In this document: positions 8,903 through 17,031 of the stretch, in pieces | Numbering within the stretch: position 1 is the stretch's first letter | Layout: each line of letters begins with the position of its first letter | Program-made: the position numbers and the translations under genes | Assembly (NCBI GenBank): GCA_900320035.1 | Contig: ONQU01000121.1 | Coordinates: 1 to 31,016, forward strand | Origin: an uncultured Rhodospirillaceae bacterium | GTDB taxonomy: Bacteria; Pseudomonadota; Alphaproteobacteria; RF32; CAG-239 | Direction: 5' to 3' | DNA: 31,016 bases | The notes under the pieces: generated by a model | Told to the model about the DNA's origin: nothing | Databases searched by the model: none | What the model saw: the letters and a program-made list of their open reading frames with translations, nothing else

Positions 8903-9683
8903 GGTGTTTCTCCTGTTCTAAAATTTTGCCGGCAATATTAACAACATCTTCTGAAGCTTCAGCATTAGGATAGCGGTTAAGTAATAAAGCGCCATTGCGG
9001 ATGGCATCACGTATTCGTGTGTCACGACGAATGACTCCCATAAGCGGCGGTGTTTTTTTCACATATTGTTCGCAAGCTCGCCGTAGGGAATTATAGGTAC
9101 GTAAACCGGCTTCGTATGAATTAGCATAGTTAACAATAATTTGGAGCTCAGCGTAATTATCACGAATATCATTGCTTTGTAAAAAATTATAAGTGGATAC
9201 TAAATTAGAAAGATCATCTGTACAAATTAACAGCAAATTTATCTCGTGAGGCATAAGATGCTTAATGATTTTTTCGGTTGCCGGCAAATCGATGATAACG
9301 TATTGATAATTTTGTGCTAATGCCATTAAATCTTCACGTAAAAGGTGTAGTTGTCCGATGGGGACATCTTCCAGCAGGTTACTGCCGGAAGGGGCACTTA
9401 ATATGTGAAATTTATGTTTGTTAAGAGGGGTTAATGCCTGATTGATTGTCAGGTGACCATCTAATACTTCGCCGAGTGTGTTATGATCATCAAGGCCGAG
9501 TTGAAAATTTAAATTTAATAAGCCCCCCGCTGCGTCAAAAAGTAAGACGCTGCGATGTTGTTGGTTAAGAGCATGGGCTAATGTTGTTGCCAACCAAGTC
9601 TTTCCAACACTGCCGGCTCCGGAAGTTATGGCAATGAAGTTATGTTTGCGTTGTAAAAATAAGTTTTTATCTATATTTATCAT
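8892..9683 (-). CDS. ParA/MinD-family ATPase (FlhG-like)
   Basis: 263 residues. The deviant Walker A is SGAGSVGKTW (residues 21-30, lysine 28), followed by LLFDAAGG (48-54) and a Walker B strand YQYVIIDLPA, the layout of SIMIBI-class MinD/FlhG ATPases that form ATP-dependent dimers on membranes or DNA. The signature lysine position of the usual KGGxGKT is replaced by serine or glycine, so dimer-activated hydrolysis may differ. It heads the five-gene minus-strand run and overlaps the J-domain gene by 11 nt. No flagellar genes are nearby, so a flagellar-number role is not supported; positioning of a membrane complex is possible. Confidence 0.8.
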   Translation of the reverse strand: MINIDKNLFLQRKHNFIAITSGAGSVGKTWLATTLAHALNQQHRSVLLFDAAGGLLNLNFQLGLDDHNTLGEVLDGHLTINQALTPLNKHKFHILSAPSGSNLLEDVPIGQLHLLREDLMALAQNYQYVIIDLPATEKIIKHLMPHEINLLLICTDDLSNLVSTYNFLQSNDIRDNYAELQIIVNYANSYEAGLRTYNSLRRACEQYVKKTPPLMGVIRRDTRIRDAIRNGALLLNRYPNAEASEDVVNIAGKILEQEKHHGL

Positions 9684-9797
9684 CTTGAGCTTTTGAAATT
9701 TATTTTATAATATGATACAAGACTATCGTTTTTATGCAAAGAATTAAAATCTTTTTAACACAATTTATTTACAATGCGGTGTAGAGGTGTGTGGAAA

Positions 9798-10781
9798 ATG
9801 AGTAAAAAGGGCTTATTTTGGGTATTTTTGGTGGCATTACTGGTTAATGTCGCGACGATTGCGCTTGCCCAACATAATTCTATGGTGCAACGCATTGACT
9901 ACCTAAGTGATACTCTTCTGATCGTTGGGCGCAATAATTTTCCGCCGTTTTCAGATTACAAAGTAAGCCACGGTAAAGTTTTTTTGCAAAGCGTCTTTTT
10001 GAAACCGTTGCAAAAGGCTATGAAGAATCATCCGGCAAAATTAAAATCTCCGGTCTTTAATTATAATCAACATCCTGATTTGGATAGTTTAGCTTTTCAA
10101 GCGCAATTTGGAGAATATAACTTATTTATCGGTGCTTATGCCGATACGAAAGAATATAAAGGTTTAGATTTAATTTATCCGGCGGTTGTTTCTAATCCGA
10201 TACATATTATTACATTGCCGGAAAATGCCGCTAGAATTAGTGATAAAGCGGCGCTTACCAAGTTTCGCGGTTTGGTGGTTGATACGGAAATATATAATAA
10301 TTTCAGCAAACGTAAAATTAAAGAGTTAAATGCAGAACATGTGGCAACGCCACTTGAAGCTTATGAAAAGTTATTTACCAAGCAAGTGGATTATATTATC
10401 GGCGGTTTATATTATCATCGTATTATGTCCAGCCAATATGGTTTAGATCCTTTTTTGAGTTATTCTAAAAAGCCGCTGTTTAAAATTCCGGTATTTGTTG
10501 CTATGTCTAAAACGACACCGAAATTTTCGCTTTATCAAAAGGCTTTTCAGGAAGCTTTTGCTGATCCGGCATTCGGTAATGAAGTAAAAAAGGAAATTTT
10601 GCAGATGGTTGAAGATGTATTGGCGCAAAATCGGGGAATTGTTCCGCCGGCATTTGCTCAAGCGGCTGAGCCGGCCGAAAATAAAACAATAGATGAAGAA
10701 GTTGAAAAGCAACCGCTTGGCCATATTATTGAGCAGAAGGTTGAAGAAAAAACATTTGATGAAGTATTAGAGGGAATATAG
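9798..10781 (+). CDS. Periplasmic solute-binding-like protein (family 3 type)
   Basis: From ATG 9798 the product is 327 residues. This start gives a clean signal peptide (MSKK, hydrophobic core, ALA cleavage near residue 25) and a GAGG upstream; an in-frame ATG at 9774 would add eight residues before it. The mature part resembles periplasmic amino-acid-type binding proteins: VGRNNFPPFSDY near the start, and later SKRKIKELNAEHVATPLEAYEKL and a VDYIIGG strand. A tail of about 60 residues, rich in Glu and Lys, follows the fold. No permease or ATPase genes are adjacent, so a transport role is not shown. It is the first gene of a plus-strand run, 8 nt before fzlA. Confidence 0.7.
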   Translation: MSKKGLFWVFLVALLVNVATIALAQHNSMVQRIDYLSDTLLIVGRNNFPPFSDYKVSHGKVFLQSVFLKPLQKAMKNHPAKLKSPVFNYNQHPDLDSLAFQAQFGEYNLFIGAYADTKEYKGLDLIYPAVVSNPIHIITLPENAARISDKAALTKFRGLVVDTEIYNNFSKRKIKELNAEHVATPLEAYEKLFTKQVDYIIGGLYYHRIMSSQYGLDPFLSYSKKPLFKIPVFVAMSKTTPKFSLYQKAFQEAFADPAFGNEVKKEILQMVEDVLAQNRGIVPPAFAQAAEPAENKTIDEEVEKQPLGHIIEQKVEEKTFDEVLEGI

Positions 10782-10789
10782 GAGGAAAT

Positions 10790-11455
10790 ATGGTTCTTTT
10801 GGTGCATAACAGTGTTTTACCGCAATGTCGTAAAATCCGGATTTTAATGTCGGAAAAAAAGATGCTGTTCGTTTTAAAAGAAGAAAATCCATGGCATCTT
10901 TCTGCCGATATTATGAAAATAAATCCGGCCGGTGAACTGCCGATTTTTATCTATGATGGTAATATTATTGCCGGAAATTATGCAATTACCGAGTTTTTGG
11001 AAGAAACATATACACAGAATCGGCTTATTCAAGGAAACAATAAAGAACGGGCGGAAATTCGTCGTTTGGTAGATTGGTTTGATAATAAATTTTACCGCGA
11101 TGTTTATCAATACATCGGTGGAGAAAAAATATATAAACGCTTTGCTTTAAAACAATCACCGGACAATAGGCGTATTAAAGTTGGTATCAATAATTTGCGT
11201 TTTCATTTGGAGTATATTGATTGGTTGGTTGAGCGCAATAATTATTTGGCGAGCAGTGAGCTTACAATGGCGGATATTAGCGCGGCAGCGCAGCTTTCCG
11301 TTATAGATTATTTAGGTGATGTGCCGTGGGAAGATTATAATAATGCCAAGTTGTGGTATTCAAAAATAAAATCACGGCCGAGTTTTAAGGAGATTCTTAA
11401 TGATCGTATCAAGGGTATTTATCCGTCGAAACACTATGCTGACTTGGATTTTTAA
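10790..11455 (+). CDS. fzlA: GST-fold FtsZ-binding protein, FzlA family
   Basis: 221 residues. The N-terminal thioredoxin-like half has SVLPQCRKIRILMSEKK, then NPAGELPIF and AITEFLEE; the C-terminal helical half carries MADISAAAQLSVIDYLGDVPWED, an IKSRPSF motif and the terminal KHYADLDF. That tail and the GDVPWED block are, as I recall the family, hallmarks of the alphaproteobacterial group that includes Caulobacter FzlA, which binds FtsZ filaments and links the Z-ring to septal wall synthesis. The position of the usual catalytic GST residue is not canonical, as expected for a structural member. A strong AGGAGG site precedes the start. Function is inferred from family membership. Confidence 0.85.
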   Translation: MVLLVHNSVLPQCRKIRILMSEKKMLFVLKEENPWHLSADIMKINPAGELPIFIYDGNIIAGNYAITEFLEETYTQNRLIQGNNKERAEIRRLVDWFDNKFYRDVYQYIGGEKIYKRFALKQSPDNRRIKVGINNLRFHLEYIDWLVERNNYLASSELTMADISAAAQLSVIDYLGDVPWEDYNNAKLWYSKIKSRPSFKEILNDRIKGIYPSKHYADLDF

Positions 11456-11456
11456 A

Positions 11457-11918
11457 ATGAAAAAGGTGTTTTATATACTTGCTGTTTTTGCTGTTGTGGC
11501 CTTAGGCGCATGCTCAAAAGGTAAGGGGCAGGTGATTTATAATTGGGAAAAAGAAAATACCGGTGTTGCCAAGTTTTCCCGTGATCATTCGGAATGTTTG
11601 CGCGAAGCAGAAGGTTGGTTTTATATTCCGGATTTTTCCAATTGGTTTTATAGCGAAGAATATCGCTATGATATTCATGTGGATTGGCATAAAGAAAAAG
11701 GTATTTGGGCCAGCTATGTGCCGTATCGGGGAGCCTCACCGCTATTGGTTAACTCTATCCGCGATTCAGAGCGTTCCGATCCGAAAACTTATCGTTTATG
11801 TATGGAAAAGAAAGGATATTGGCATCGTAAATATGATATTCCGAGTGTGACCAATATCTTTGTTTACAAACCGCAAAAGCCGAGTGATACAATTCCGTTT
11901 GCTGATTATAATTACTAA
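11457..11918 (+). CDS. Small lipoprotein, unrecognised
   Basis: Translation most likely begins at ATG 11457, one base after the fzlA stop, giving 153 residues. An upstream in-frame ATG at 11400 would put 19 residues inside fzlA before the signal sequence. The start lacks a clear ribosome site, which suggests coupling to fzlA. Residues 1-19 form a lipoprotein signal ending in LGAC (lipidated Cys 19). The mature part is aromatic-rich with two spaced cysteines (HSECLREAE and LCMEKKGYW), a layout seen in small alphaproteobacterial envelope lipoproteins of unknown role. Membrane-anchored periplasmic location is inferred. Confidence 0.75.
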   Translation: MKKVFYILAVFAVVALGACSKGKGQVIYNWEKENTGVAKFSRDHSECLREAEGWFYIPDFSNWFYSEEYRYDIHVDWHKEKGIWASYVPYRGASPLLVNSIRDSERSDPKTYRLCMEKKGYWHRKYDIPSVTNIFVYKPQKPSDTIPFADYNY

Positions 11919-11937
11919 TAAAATAAGGACGTGTACA

Positions 11938-12549
11938 ATGATTGATTGGTTGAAGGGTATATGGGTAAGAATTTGTTGGCGGCCTAATTTTTTGACTTTT
12001 ATTGAACTTCTGCTTTTATTGTCGGTATATCCGTTGTTGATATATGGAAATCCGCAATGGTTTGTGGAAGATGGGGTGGTTGAAAATTTGCAGCTTCTGA
12101 TTTGTTTAGGTTGTTTTCTGGTCGCTTGGTGTTCACCGCACGATAAGGATATGTTTCGTTTTATTGCTTTGATTGTTATTTTGCTTATTTGTCGCGAAGT
12201 AAACACCGGTAGGCATTGGTTATGCACTTATTATGATTTATCTTATGACAGCCGCTGGGAGGAGATTCCCTATGGTTATGTTTTAAAATGGGGACATAAT
12301 TTGTTTGCGGTAGCAATTGTCCTCTATTTTTTGGTGCGTAAAATATATCGTCCTTTGTGGCATTATGTGCAAAAAGCCCCACTTTATTTTTGGGAATTTT
12401 TGTTTTTGGTTGTCGGCGCAATTTTGGCATTATTGGCCGAAAAGCCGATAGATAATGAAACGCTTGAAGAAATTGCCGAAACACTATTTTATGTAGCATT
12501 ATTGAATTTAATTTGGCGCTATGTCCGACATAGGAAGGTATTGAACTGA
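11938..12549 (+). CDS. Six-helix membrane protein, unrecognised
   Basis: The ATG at 11938 follows an AAGGA-type site and the stop of the lipoprotein gene, giving 203 residues; an upstream in-frame ATG at 11860 would overlap that gene. Hydrophobic segments lie near 19-36, 50-64, 73-85, 119-133, 149-166 and 179-194. Polar residues within or beside the helices stand out: EDGVVENLQLL (44-54), REVNTGR (86-92) and DNETLEEIAETL (172-183). Acidic residues at such places are often functional, but I do not recognise the family. It sits between the lipoprotein and an SGNH hydrolase gene in the same orientation. Confidence 0.7.
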   Translation: MIDWLKGIWVRICWRPNFLTFIELLLLLSVYPLLIYGNPQWFVEDGVVENLQLLICLGCFLVAWCSPHDKDMFRFIALIVILLICREVNTGRHWLCTYYDLSYDSRWEEIPYGYVLKWGHNLFAVAIVLYFLVRKIYRPLWHYVQKAPLYFWEFLFLVVGAILALLAEKPIDNETLEEIAETLFYVALLNLIWRYVRHRKVLN

Positions 12550-12590
12550 AAGCCTTTAATTGTTATTTATAGGTGGAAAGGAAAATATTA

Positions 12591-13232
12591 ATGGCAAAAA
12601 ATATCGGTTTAGTCGGAGACAGTATCGGGCATGGCTATTATGACCACGAGGATTTAGGGTGGTTTGCGCGTTTGGGTAAGTTGATTTTGCGCGATTATTC
12701 TGAGGCTTATTTCTTCAATAATTTATCACAATCCGGTGATAATATAGCCGATGCTGCTTTTCGCGCAGTGGGCGAAACAATGTCGCGCAAGTTTGATTTA
12801 TTATTTGTTTCGGTCGGTATCAATGATTTACGGCGCCGTAAAGCATGTGCTTATGCGCTTGATTTTTCCTTTGGGGCGCGCGAGATGTATTGGCATCGTT
12901 TGCTTGATACGTTAGAGCAAACCGGTGCGCAAATTGTGGTGACCGATTTATTGCCGGTGATTGAAAAACGTTATACACCGCAGGCAAGTTTAGTCCGGCG
13001 TAATACTGATGTTGAAGACTATAATGAGCAAATTTGTAAGATATGCGAAAAAAGACAGATAAAGTTTTTTGTAAGATATCCGTGGTGGCAACGGCGACCT
13101 CTGGAAAATTTATATTTTGATGCAACACACCCGAATACGGTTGGGCATAAAATGATTGCTGAAGAAATGTATGAATTTTTGCAAAAAGAACAAATTTTAA
13201 CACCGGAAAAGTTTGCCTATGATTGCGAATAA
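12591..13232 (+). CDS. SGNH/GDSL-family hydrolase
   Basis: 213 residues from ATG 12591, preceded by AAAGGA; an in-frame GTG at 12573 lies upstream but overlaps that site. The four SGNH blocks are visible: GDSIGHG near residue 9 (catalytic Ser 11), SGDNIADA, VGINDLRRR, and DATHPNTVGH with the Asp/His pair. The family hydrolyses esters on lipids, sugars or peptides; the substrate is not predictable here. There is no signal peptide, so it is likely cytoplasmic. The end overlaps the first chromate-transporter gene by 14 nt. Confidence 0.9.
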   Translation: MAKNIGLVGDSIGHGYYDHEDLGWFARLGKLILRDYSEAYFFNNLSQSGDNIADAAFRAVGETMSRKFDLLFVSVGINDLRRRKACAYALDFSFGAREMYWHRLLDTLEQTGAQIVVTDLLPVIEKRYTPQASLVRRNTDVEDYNEQICKICEKRQIKFFVRYPWWQRRPLENLYFDATHPNTVGHKMIAEEMYEFLQKEQILTPEKFAYDCE

Positions 13233-13773
13233 AGTCCGTTTATGGCAAATTTATTTTACCTTTTTCAAAATGGGGGCAATAACATTTGGCGGCGGTTATG
13301 CCATGTTGCCGATTTTACAAAATGAAGTGGTTGCTAAAAAAAGGTGGGTAACAGAAGTCGATTTACTCAATTATTATTCTATCGGTCAATGTACGCCGGG
13401 AATTATTGCCGTGAATGCGGCTTCTTTTATCGGTTATAAATTGCGTGGGTTAAGCGGTTTAGTGAGCGCAACGCTGGGCTTAATGACGCCTTCGATTGGC
13501 TTGGTTTTATTGGTGGCGATGGTGCTGCGACAATATATGGACAGTCCATATTTACAATGGGCGTTTGGCGGTATTCGTATTGGGGTTTTAGCGCTGATTG
13601 TTAATACGGTTATCAATATGTGGCGCGGGAGTGTGCGGTATTGGCGTGATTATGCTGTGTTTATCGGGGCGGCCTTATTGTTGTTTGTTGGTAGATTGCC
13701 GGCGGTAGGTGTGGTGATTGTGGCGGCGATTGTTGCCTTTATTCCTAATTTTTCGCGGAGAAAGAGGTTATGA
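13219..13773 (+). CDS. Chromate transporter (CHR family), first half
   Basis: 184 residues from ATG 13219; a TTG two codons earlier is less likely. It has the CHR signature: FGGGYAMLP near the N-terminus, then CTPGIIAVNAASFIGYK and LRGLSG, within about five or six membrane helices. This is the short, single-domain type that works as a pair with a second CHR gene. Such proteins are known for chromate efflux but can carry other anions. The end overlaps the second-half gene by 4 nt (ATGA), as expected for co-translated partners. Confidence 0.9.
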   Translation: MIANKVRLWQIYFTFFKMGAITFGGGYAMLPILQNEVVAKKRWVTEVDLLNYYSIGQCTPGIIAVNAASFIGYKLRGLSGLVSATLGLMTPSIGLVLLVAMVLRQYMDSPYLQWAFGGIRIGVLALIVNTVINMWRGSVRYWRDYAVFIGAALLLFVGRLPAVGVVIVAAIVAFIPNFSRRKRL

Positions 13774-14288
13774 TTTATGCCTTGATTTTCTGGGAATTTC
13801 TGCAGATTGGCTTGTTTGCTGTCGGTGGTGGTTTGGTAACCGTACCGTTTTTGTTTGATTTAGCCAGTAAATATGCTTGGTTCAGCAATCAGGAATTAAC
13901 CGATATGATTGCCGTGGCGCAGGCATTACCCGGTCCGGTGGGAATCAATATAGCGGCGTATGCCGGTTTTTATACCGCCGGTTGGGGCGGGGGAATTTTA
14001 GCGCCGCTTTCTGAAGTTTTGCCAGCCATGGCAGTGGTTTATCTGATTGCTCGAATAATGAATAAGTGGCAAGAAAATCGATGTGTTCAAAGAGTGTTAC
14101 GAGGCATACGGCCGGCGGTTTTAGCCTTGGTTTTATATGCGGCATGGATGATTGGGCAAGAAGTAAATCTTAACCCTAAAACAGCGGCATTATTTGTTTT
14201 TATTTTAGCGGCGATGCATTTTTATCAACGGAATGTGGTGCTATATATTGTGTTAAGCGCCATTGTCGGTGTGGCGCTGCAAATATAA
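13770..14288 (+). CDS. Chromate transporter (CHR family), second half
   Basis: 172 residues, all in membrane helices. Motifs match the second CHR half: FAVGGGLVTVPFLFDL, then QALPGPVGINIAAYAGF. It is the partner of the protein encoded just upstream, the two forming the antiparallel pair that longer ChrA proteins carry in one chain. It is the last gene of the plus-strand run and is followed by a hairpin. Confidence 0.9.
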   Translation: MIYALIFWEFLQIGLFAVGGGLVTVPFLFDLASKYAWFSNQELTDMIAVAQALPGPVGINIAAYAGFYTAGWGGGILAPLSEVLPAMAVVYLIARIMNKWQENRCVQRVLRGIRPAVLALVLYAAWMIGQEVNLNPKTAALFVFILAAMHFYQRNVVLYIVLSAIVGVALQI

Positions 14289-14315
14289 AAAAGTCCGCGA
14301 CAAACGAGCGGACTT
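14284..14315 (-). terminator. Terminator between convergent genes
   Basis: Perfect 8-bp stem AAGTCCGC/GCGGACTT (14291-14298 with 14308-14315, nine-base loop). The T run is on the minus strand (14290-14284), so it best ends the 14338-14778 gene; on the plus strand the hairpin follows the chromate-transporter stop by 2 nt but has no T run. Confidence 0.75.
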
Positions 14316-14337
14316 GTACTAAAATTCTAAATCTGTA

Positions 14338-14778
14338 TTATTCAAAATCTTCGTCTTCAACTGTTGGCATGATCGGCATTGCTTGCGGTGAAGCAGTTGG
14401 TACCATCGCCGTCGGTTGAGATTTTTGCTTTGGCTTATACGGCTTATGGTGCATCATCGGTTTGCTACCGTCAGTGTTAATAATGATGACATTGCCGGCA
14501 CCGTCGGTATAGTTTGGTGTCATCATGGCATGTTTTTTCATCATGGCGCAATGGTGCGGATAATCCATAGACGAATGTTTCATGCAACGGCACATCATAG
14601 CGGTGCCGAATCCGGCTAAAAAGATGATTAAGGCGGCGACGAGTTTTGCACCTTTATGTCGGCATTTGCATTTGTCACAGCAGTGGCAAGGTTTATCGTT
14701 GCGTAAATCTTCCGGATGCGGTTCACGTGGTTCATGTGGCGGCATTGGCGGATTTTGCATTGGTTTTTCTTGAGGCAT
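14338..14778 (-). CDS. Cys/His/Met-rich single-span membrane protein, possible metal binder
   Basis: 146 residues with one membrane helix (about 44-61) and no cleavable signal. Before the helix is a proline-rich start (PMPPHEPREPHPE), then a cysteine cluster at residues 31, 33, 34, 37 and 39 with His 32 and 41. After the helix come Cys 63, Cys 65 and Cys 77 among many Met and His (61-86). Such mixtures bind copper(I) or other soft metals in known chaperones, which is the basis for the guess. The family is not recognised. The start has an AAAGGA site and it is the only gene in its minus-strand unit, facing the chromate transporter pair across a shared terminator. Confidence 0.75.
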   Translation of the reverse strand: MPQEKPMQNPPMPPHEPREPHPEDLRNDKPCHCCDKCKCRHKGAKLVAALIIFLAGFGTAMMCRCMKHSSMDYPHHCAMMKKHAMMTPNYTDGAGNVIIINTDGSKPMMHHKPYKPKQKSQPTAMVPTASPQAMPIMPTVEDEDFE

Positions 14779-14970
14779 AATTTTTTCCTTTCAATTGAGT
14801 TGAATTAACGCGCATAAGATAATCGCCAATATTATAAATTAAAGAGGGGCTGATATTAAGGACAGGAAAATGTTTTACTTTATATCGTTGATATTTTAAC
14901 CGGATTTAAAACAATAAAAAGGTTAAAAAAAGTAAATTAACTATTTATTTCTTAATATTTATGTGTTACA

Positions 14971-14999
14971 TTGCAGAAAATGTTATGTTTTTATGTAAT
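14971..14999 (+). promoter_or_regulatory. Candidate promoter of the 15018 gene and nuo-like run
   Basis: TTGCAG (14971-14976) and TGTAAT (14994-14999) with a 17-base spacer, 18 nt before the ATG at 15018. It is the most likely promoter for the run that ends with rnj, since the downstream gaps are all 11 nt or less. Confidence 0.4.
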
Positions 15000-15017
15000 T
15001 TTTGAGAGAGGTTTAAT

Positions 15018-15341
15018 ATGGCTATAAGTAATGAAATTGGCAAAAAAGGACGTTACAGTATTTTACAAAATGCCAATGGTGAAATTATGTTAATGATGAA
15101 CAGCCGTATGGGGGGACCGGAAAATCCGCGCTTTATTTATGATGGCGGAGAGGTTGCTTTGCTTTATCGCTCCCAAGAAAGTTCTGTCGCTTTTAAGGAA
15201 ATTGATCCGGAGGCTAGACAGCCATTAAAATCTGTTTCGGAAATTTTAGTGGTTGAAATTGAAGATGATGATGTAGAGAGAGAATATATTGTACCGGTTC
15301 GGCTGGTAAGAGATGTCAGTGCTCTGATTACCATAAAATAA
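15018..15341 (+). CDS. Small conserved-looking protein, paralogue of the 25339 gene
   Basis: 107 residues, no signal peptide or membrane helix, so probably cytoplasmic. GAGAGG lies at good spacing before the ATG. Features: GEIMLMM at 21-27, LLYRS at 48-52, ILVVEIEDDD at 76-85. The gene at 25339-25632 encodes a protein with the same layout: a GE pair, LYRS, and 24 residues later a hydrophobic LLV-E strand, aligned without gaps across that part. I do not recognise the family. It is the first gene of the nuo-like run, 10 nt before the NuoL-type gene, so its product may act with that complex, or the link may be positional only. Confidence 0.8.
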   Translation: MAISNEIGKKGRYSILQNANGEIMLMMNSRMGGPENPRFIYDGGEVALLYRSQESSVAFKEIDPEARQPLKSVSEILVVEIEDDDVEREYIVPVRLVRDVSALITIK

Positions 15342-15351
15342 GCAGGAAAAT

Positions 15352-17031
15352 ATGATTGCATACACAACTTTGGCGCTTTTGGTGATTGCGCTTTTAGGCA
15401 GTGTTAATATAGGCATCAAAAGGGATCATCTTTTTTCCTTTTTGGTATTGGTTTTGTTTGGGTGTGTGTTTACACGTTTTTATTGGGATTTTACCCTGGG
15501 GCAGGAAAATGTTTTGGAATTTTTATGGACGAGTTCGCCGGGGGGAGATATTAAAATTGATATTATATCAAATGCCTATAATTATAATTTAATTTTACCG
15601 TTTTTTACCATAACGTTTATTGCCTTGGTGCAGAATTTATTGTTTCGTTTTGAGGAAAAAAGGACAGCGTATGCCGCGGTTCTGATTTTTAATTTGGTAA
15701 CTCTTATTACCATGATTACCGGCAATAATTTTGTGCAGCTGCTTTGTGCTCTGTTTGTTGCGGATATTTTAACACTGTTTCTGATTAAGGATATGGAGGC
15801 GTATAGGCGTTATATTTTACTTAATATTTCAGCCGATATGATTATCTTTACCATGATGGCAATTATTAATTGCAAGGCTGATTCGCTGGATATTCGTGAA
15901 ATTTTACATTATAAGCAAATAGGTGAACATCTTGATTTCATCGCTTTAGCAGGTCTGACTGCCAGTTTTATGAAAATGGGGTTGTTTATTTTTCATATTG
16001 GTATTATCGGTTTGCGAAATATTCGCTTACACCGTTTGCAAAATGTTTTGTTTTTATCATCACCGATTTTCGGCTTGGTACTGTTAATGAAATTTCATGT
16101 TTTATGGAATGCTTCGCCATATTTTACACCTTATCTGCACGTTATGTGTATTTTGAGCATACTAAGCGGGTTTTGGGGAAGCTTAATAACCCAGCACTTT
16201 AAGGCTAAAATAATTTATTGGCAAATGATGTTTTGGGCGATTTTGGTAGAATTGCTTTGTTTTAAGGGGTTTGAGTGGTCAGTCGAATATTCTCGTCTTT
16301 TGTTGCAAATGTATGTGTTGTCGGTTGCTTTATACCTCATCTATTATTATTTGGGACGTAAAAACAGTCTTTCAGCTTTAGTGTCGCAAACGCTGACTAA
16401 TTGGTTGCCTTTAAATTTGGCAGTGAGTTTTGTTTTTTTGATGTTTGTTGGTTTGTCTGGAACGTTAACTGCCGTGTACAATCGAGGAAATCGTTATTAT
16501 ATTTGGGCTTTTGCGGTTTTATATACGGCATCGCTTGCAACGGTTTTGCGGCAAATTTTCTATACACCAAAGACACTTTTAGCGGTTAAAACAGCAAAAC
16601 TCAGAACGCACACTCCAATTTTCTTTTTACTTGGCTTATTAAGTGTTCTGATTTTGCAATATCAGCAATTATTGGAACTTCCGGTTATAGGTTTTGCTCT
16701 AGTCTTTATGCTGTTGTGTCGGTTTATGCCTCTGAGTTATGTTGATTGTGTATTGGAAAAGTTTAAACAATGTCACAATAAAGACTTTGTTGGGCTTTTT
16801 TATAAATATATGGTGATTAAACCACTGCGCTTAAGTGGTCGCTTTTTGTGGTTGTTGATTGACTATCTTCTGGTTGAAAAGATGATTGTTGGCATTGCGC
16901 AAAGCTCTGTTTATAAAAGTTTGTATTGGCTCAGAAATCTTCATCGCAGTACTTCTTTAGGTGGTTCGGTCATTGTGTTAATTGGGGCCGCTCTGATTTG
17001 TGTGTCATTTATTTATGGAGGGTATAAATAA
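15352..17031 (+). CDS. nuoL: Divergent NuoL-type complex I subunit
   Basis: 559 residues of nearly continuous membrane helices. NuoL identity rests on an ungapped match at residues 125-149 to the segment that normally reads DNFLQLFFGWEGVGL, on FMKMGLFIFHIG (206-217) where complex I has GKSAQFPLHTW, and on the C-terminal VIKPLRLSGRFLW block typical of the NuoL lateral helix region. The proton-path glutamate (E. coli Glu144) position reads Phe135, with Asp138 nearby. Lys208 aligns with Lys229, while the later Lys399 position appears to be Arg. The usual HAATMVTAG run is gone. It overlaps the NuoM-type gene by 1 nt (TAATG). The symbol denotes homology, not proven pumping. Confidence 0.8.
   Translation: MIAYTTLALLVIALLGSVNIGIKRDHLFSFLVLVLFGCVFTRFYWDFTLGQENVLEFLWTSSPGGDIKIDIISNAYNYNLILPFFTITFIALVQNLLFRFEEKRTAYAAVLIFNLVTLITMITGNNFVQLLCALFVADILTLFLIKDMEAYRRYILLNISADMIIFTMMAIINCKADSLDIREILHYKQIGEHLDFIALAGLTASFMKMGLFIFHIGIIGLRNIRLHRLQNVLFLSSPIFGLVLLMKFHVLWNASPYFTPYLHVMCILSILSGFWGSLITQHFKAKIIYWQMMFWAILVELLCFKGFEWSVEYSRLLLQMYVLSVALYLIYYYLGRKNSLSALVSQTLTNWLPLNLAVSFVFLMFVGLSGTLTAVYNRGNRYYIWAFAVLYTASLATVLRQIFYTPKTLLAVKTAKLRTHTPIFFLLGLLSVLILQYQQLLELPVIGFALVFMLLCRFMPLSYVDCVLEKFKQCHNKDFVGLFYKYMVIKPLRLSGRFLWLLIDYLLVEKMIVGIAQSSVYKSLYWLRNLHRSTSLGGSVIVLIGAALICVSFIYGGYK

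Noticed and set aside
8892..9683. Flagellar FlhG or plasmid ParA role for the ATPase
   Set aside because: No flagellar, parB or replication genes are in the window; only the family can be supported.
9774..9797. Upstream start of the solute-binding-like gene
   Set aside because: It adds a charged peptide before the signal sequence; ATG 9798 gives a normal one.
13213..13218. TTG as start of the first chromate-transporter gene
   Set aside because: ATG 13219 is two codons downstream and the more usual start.
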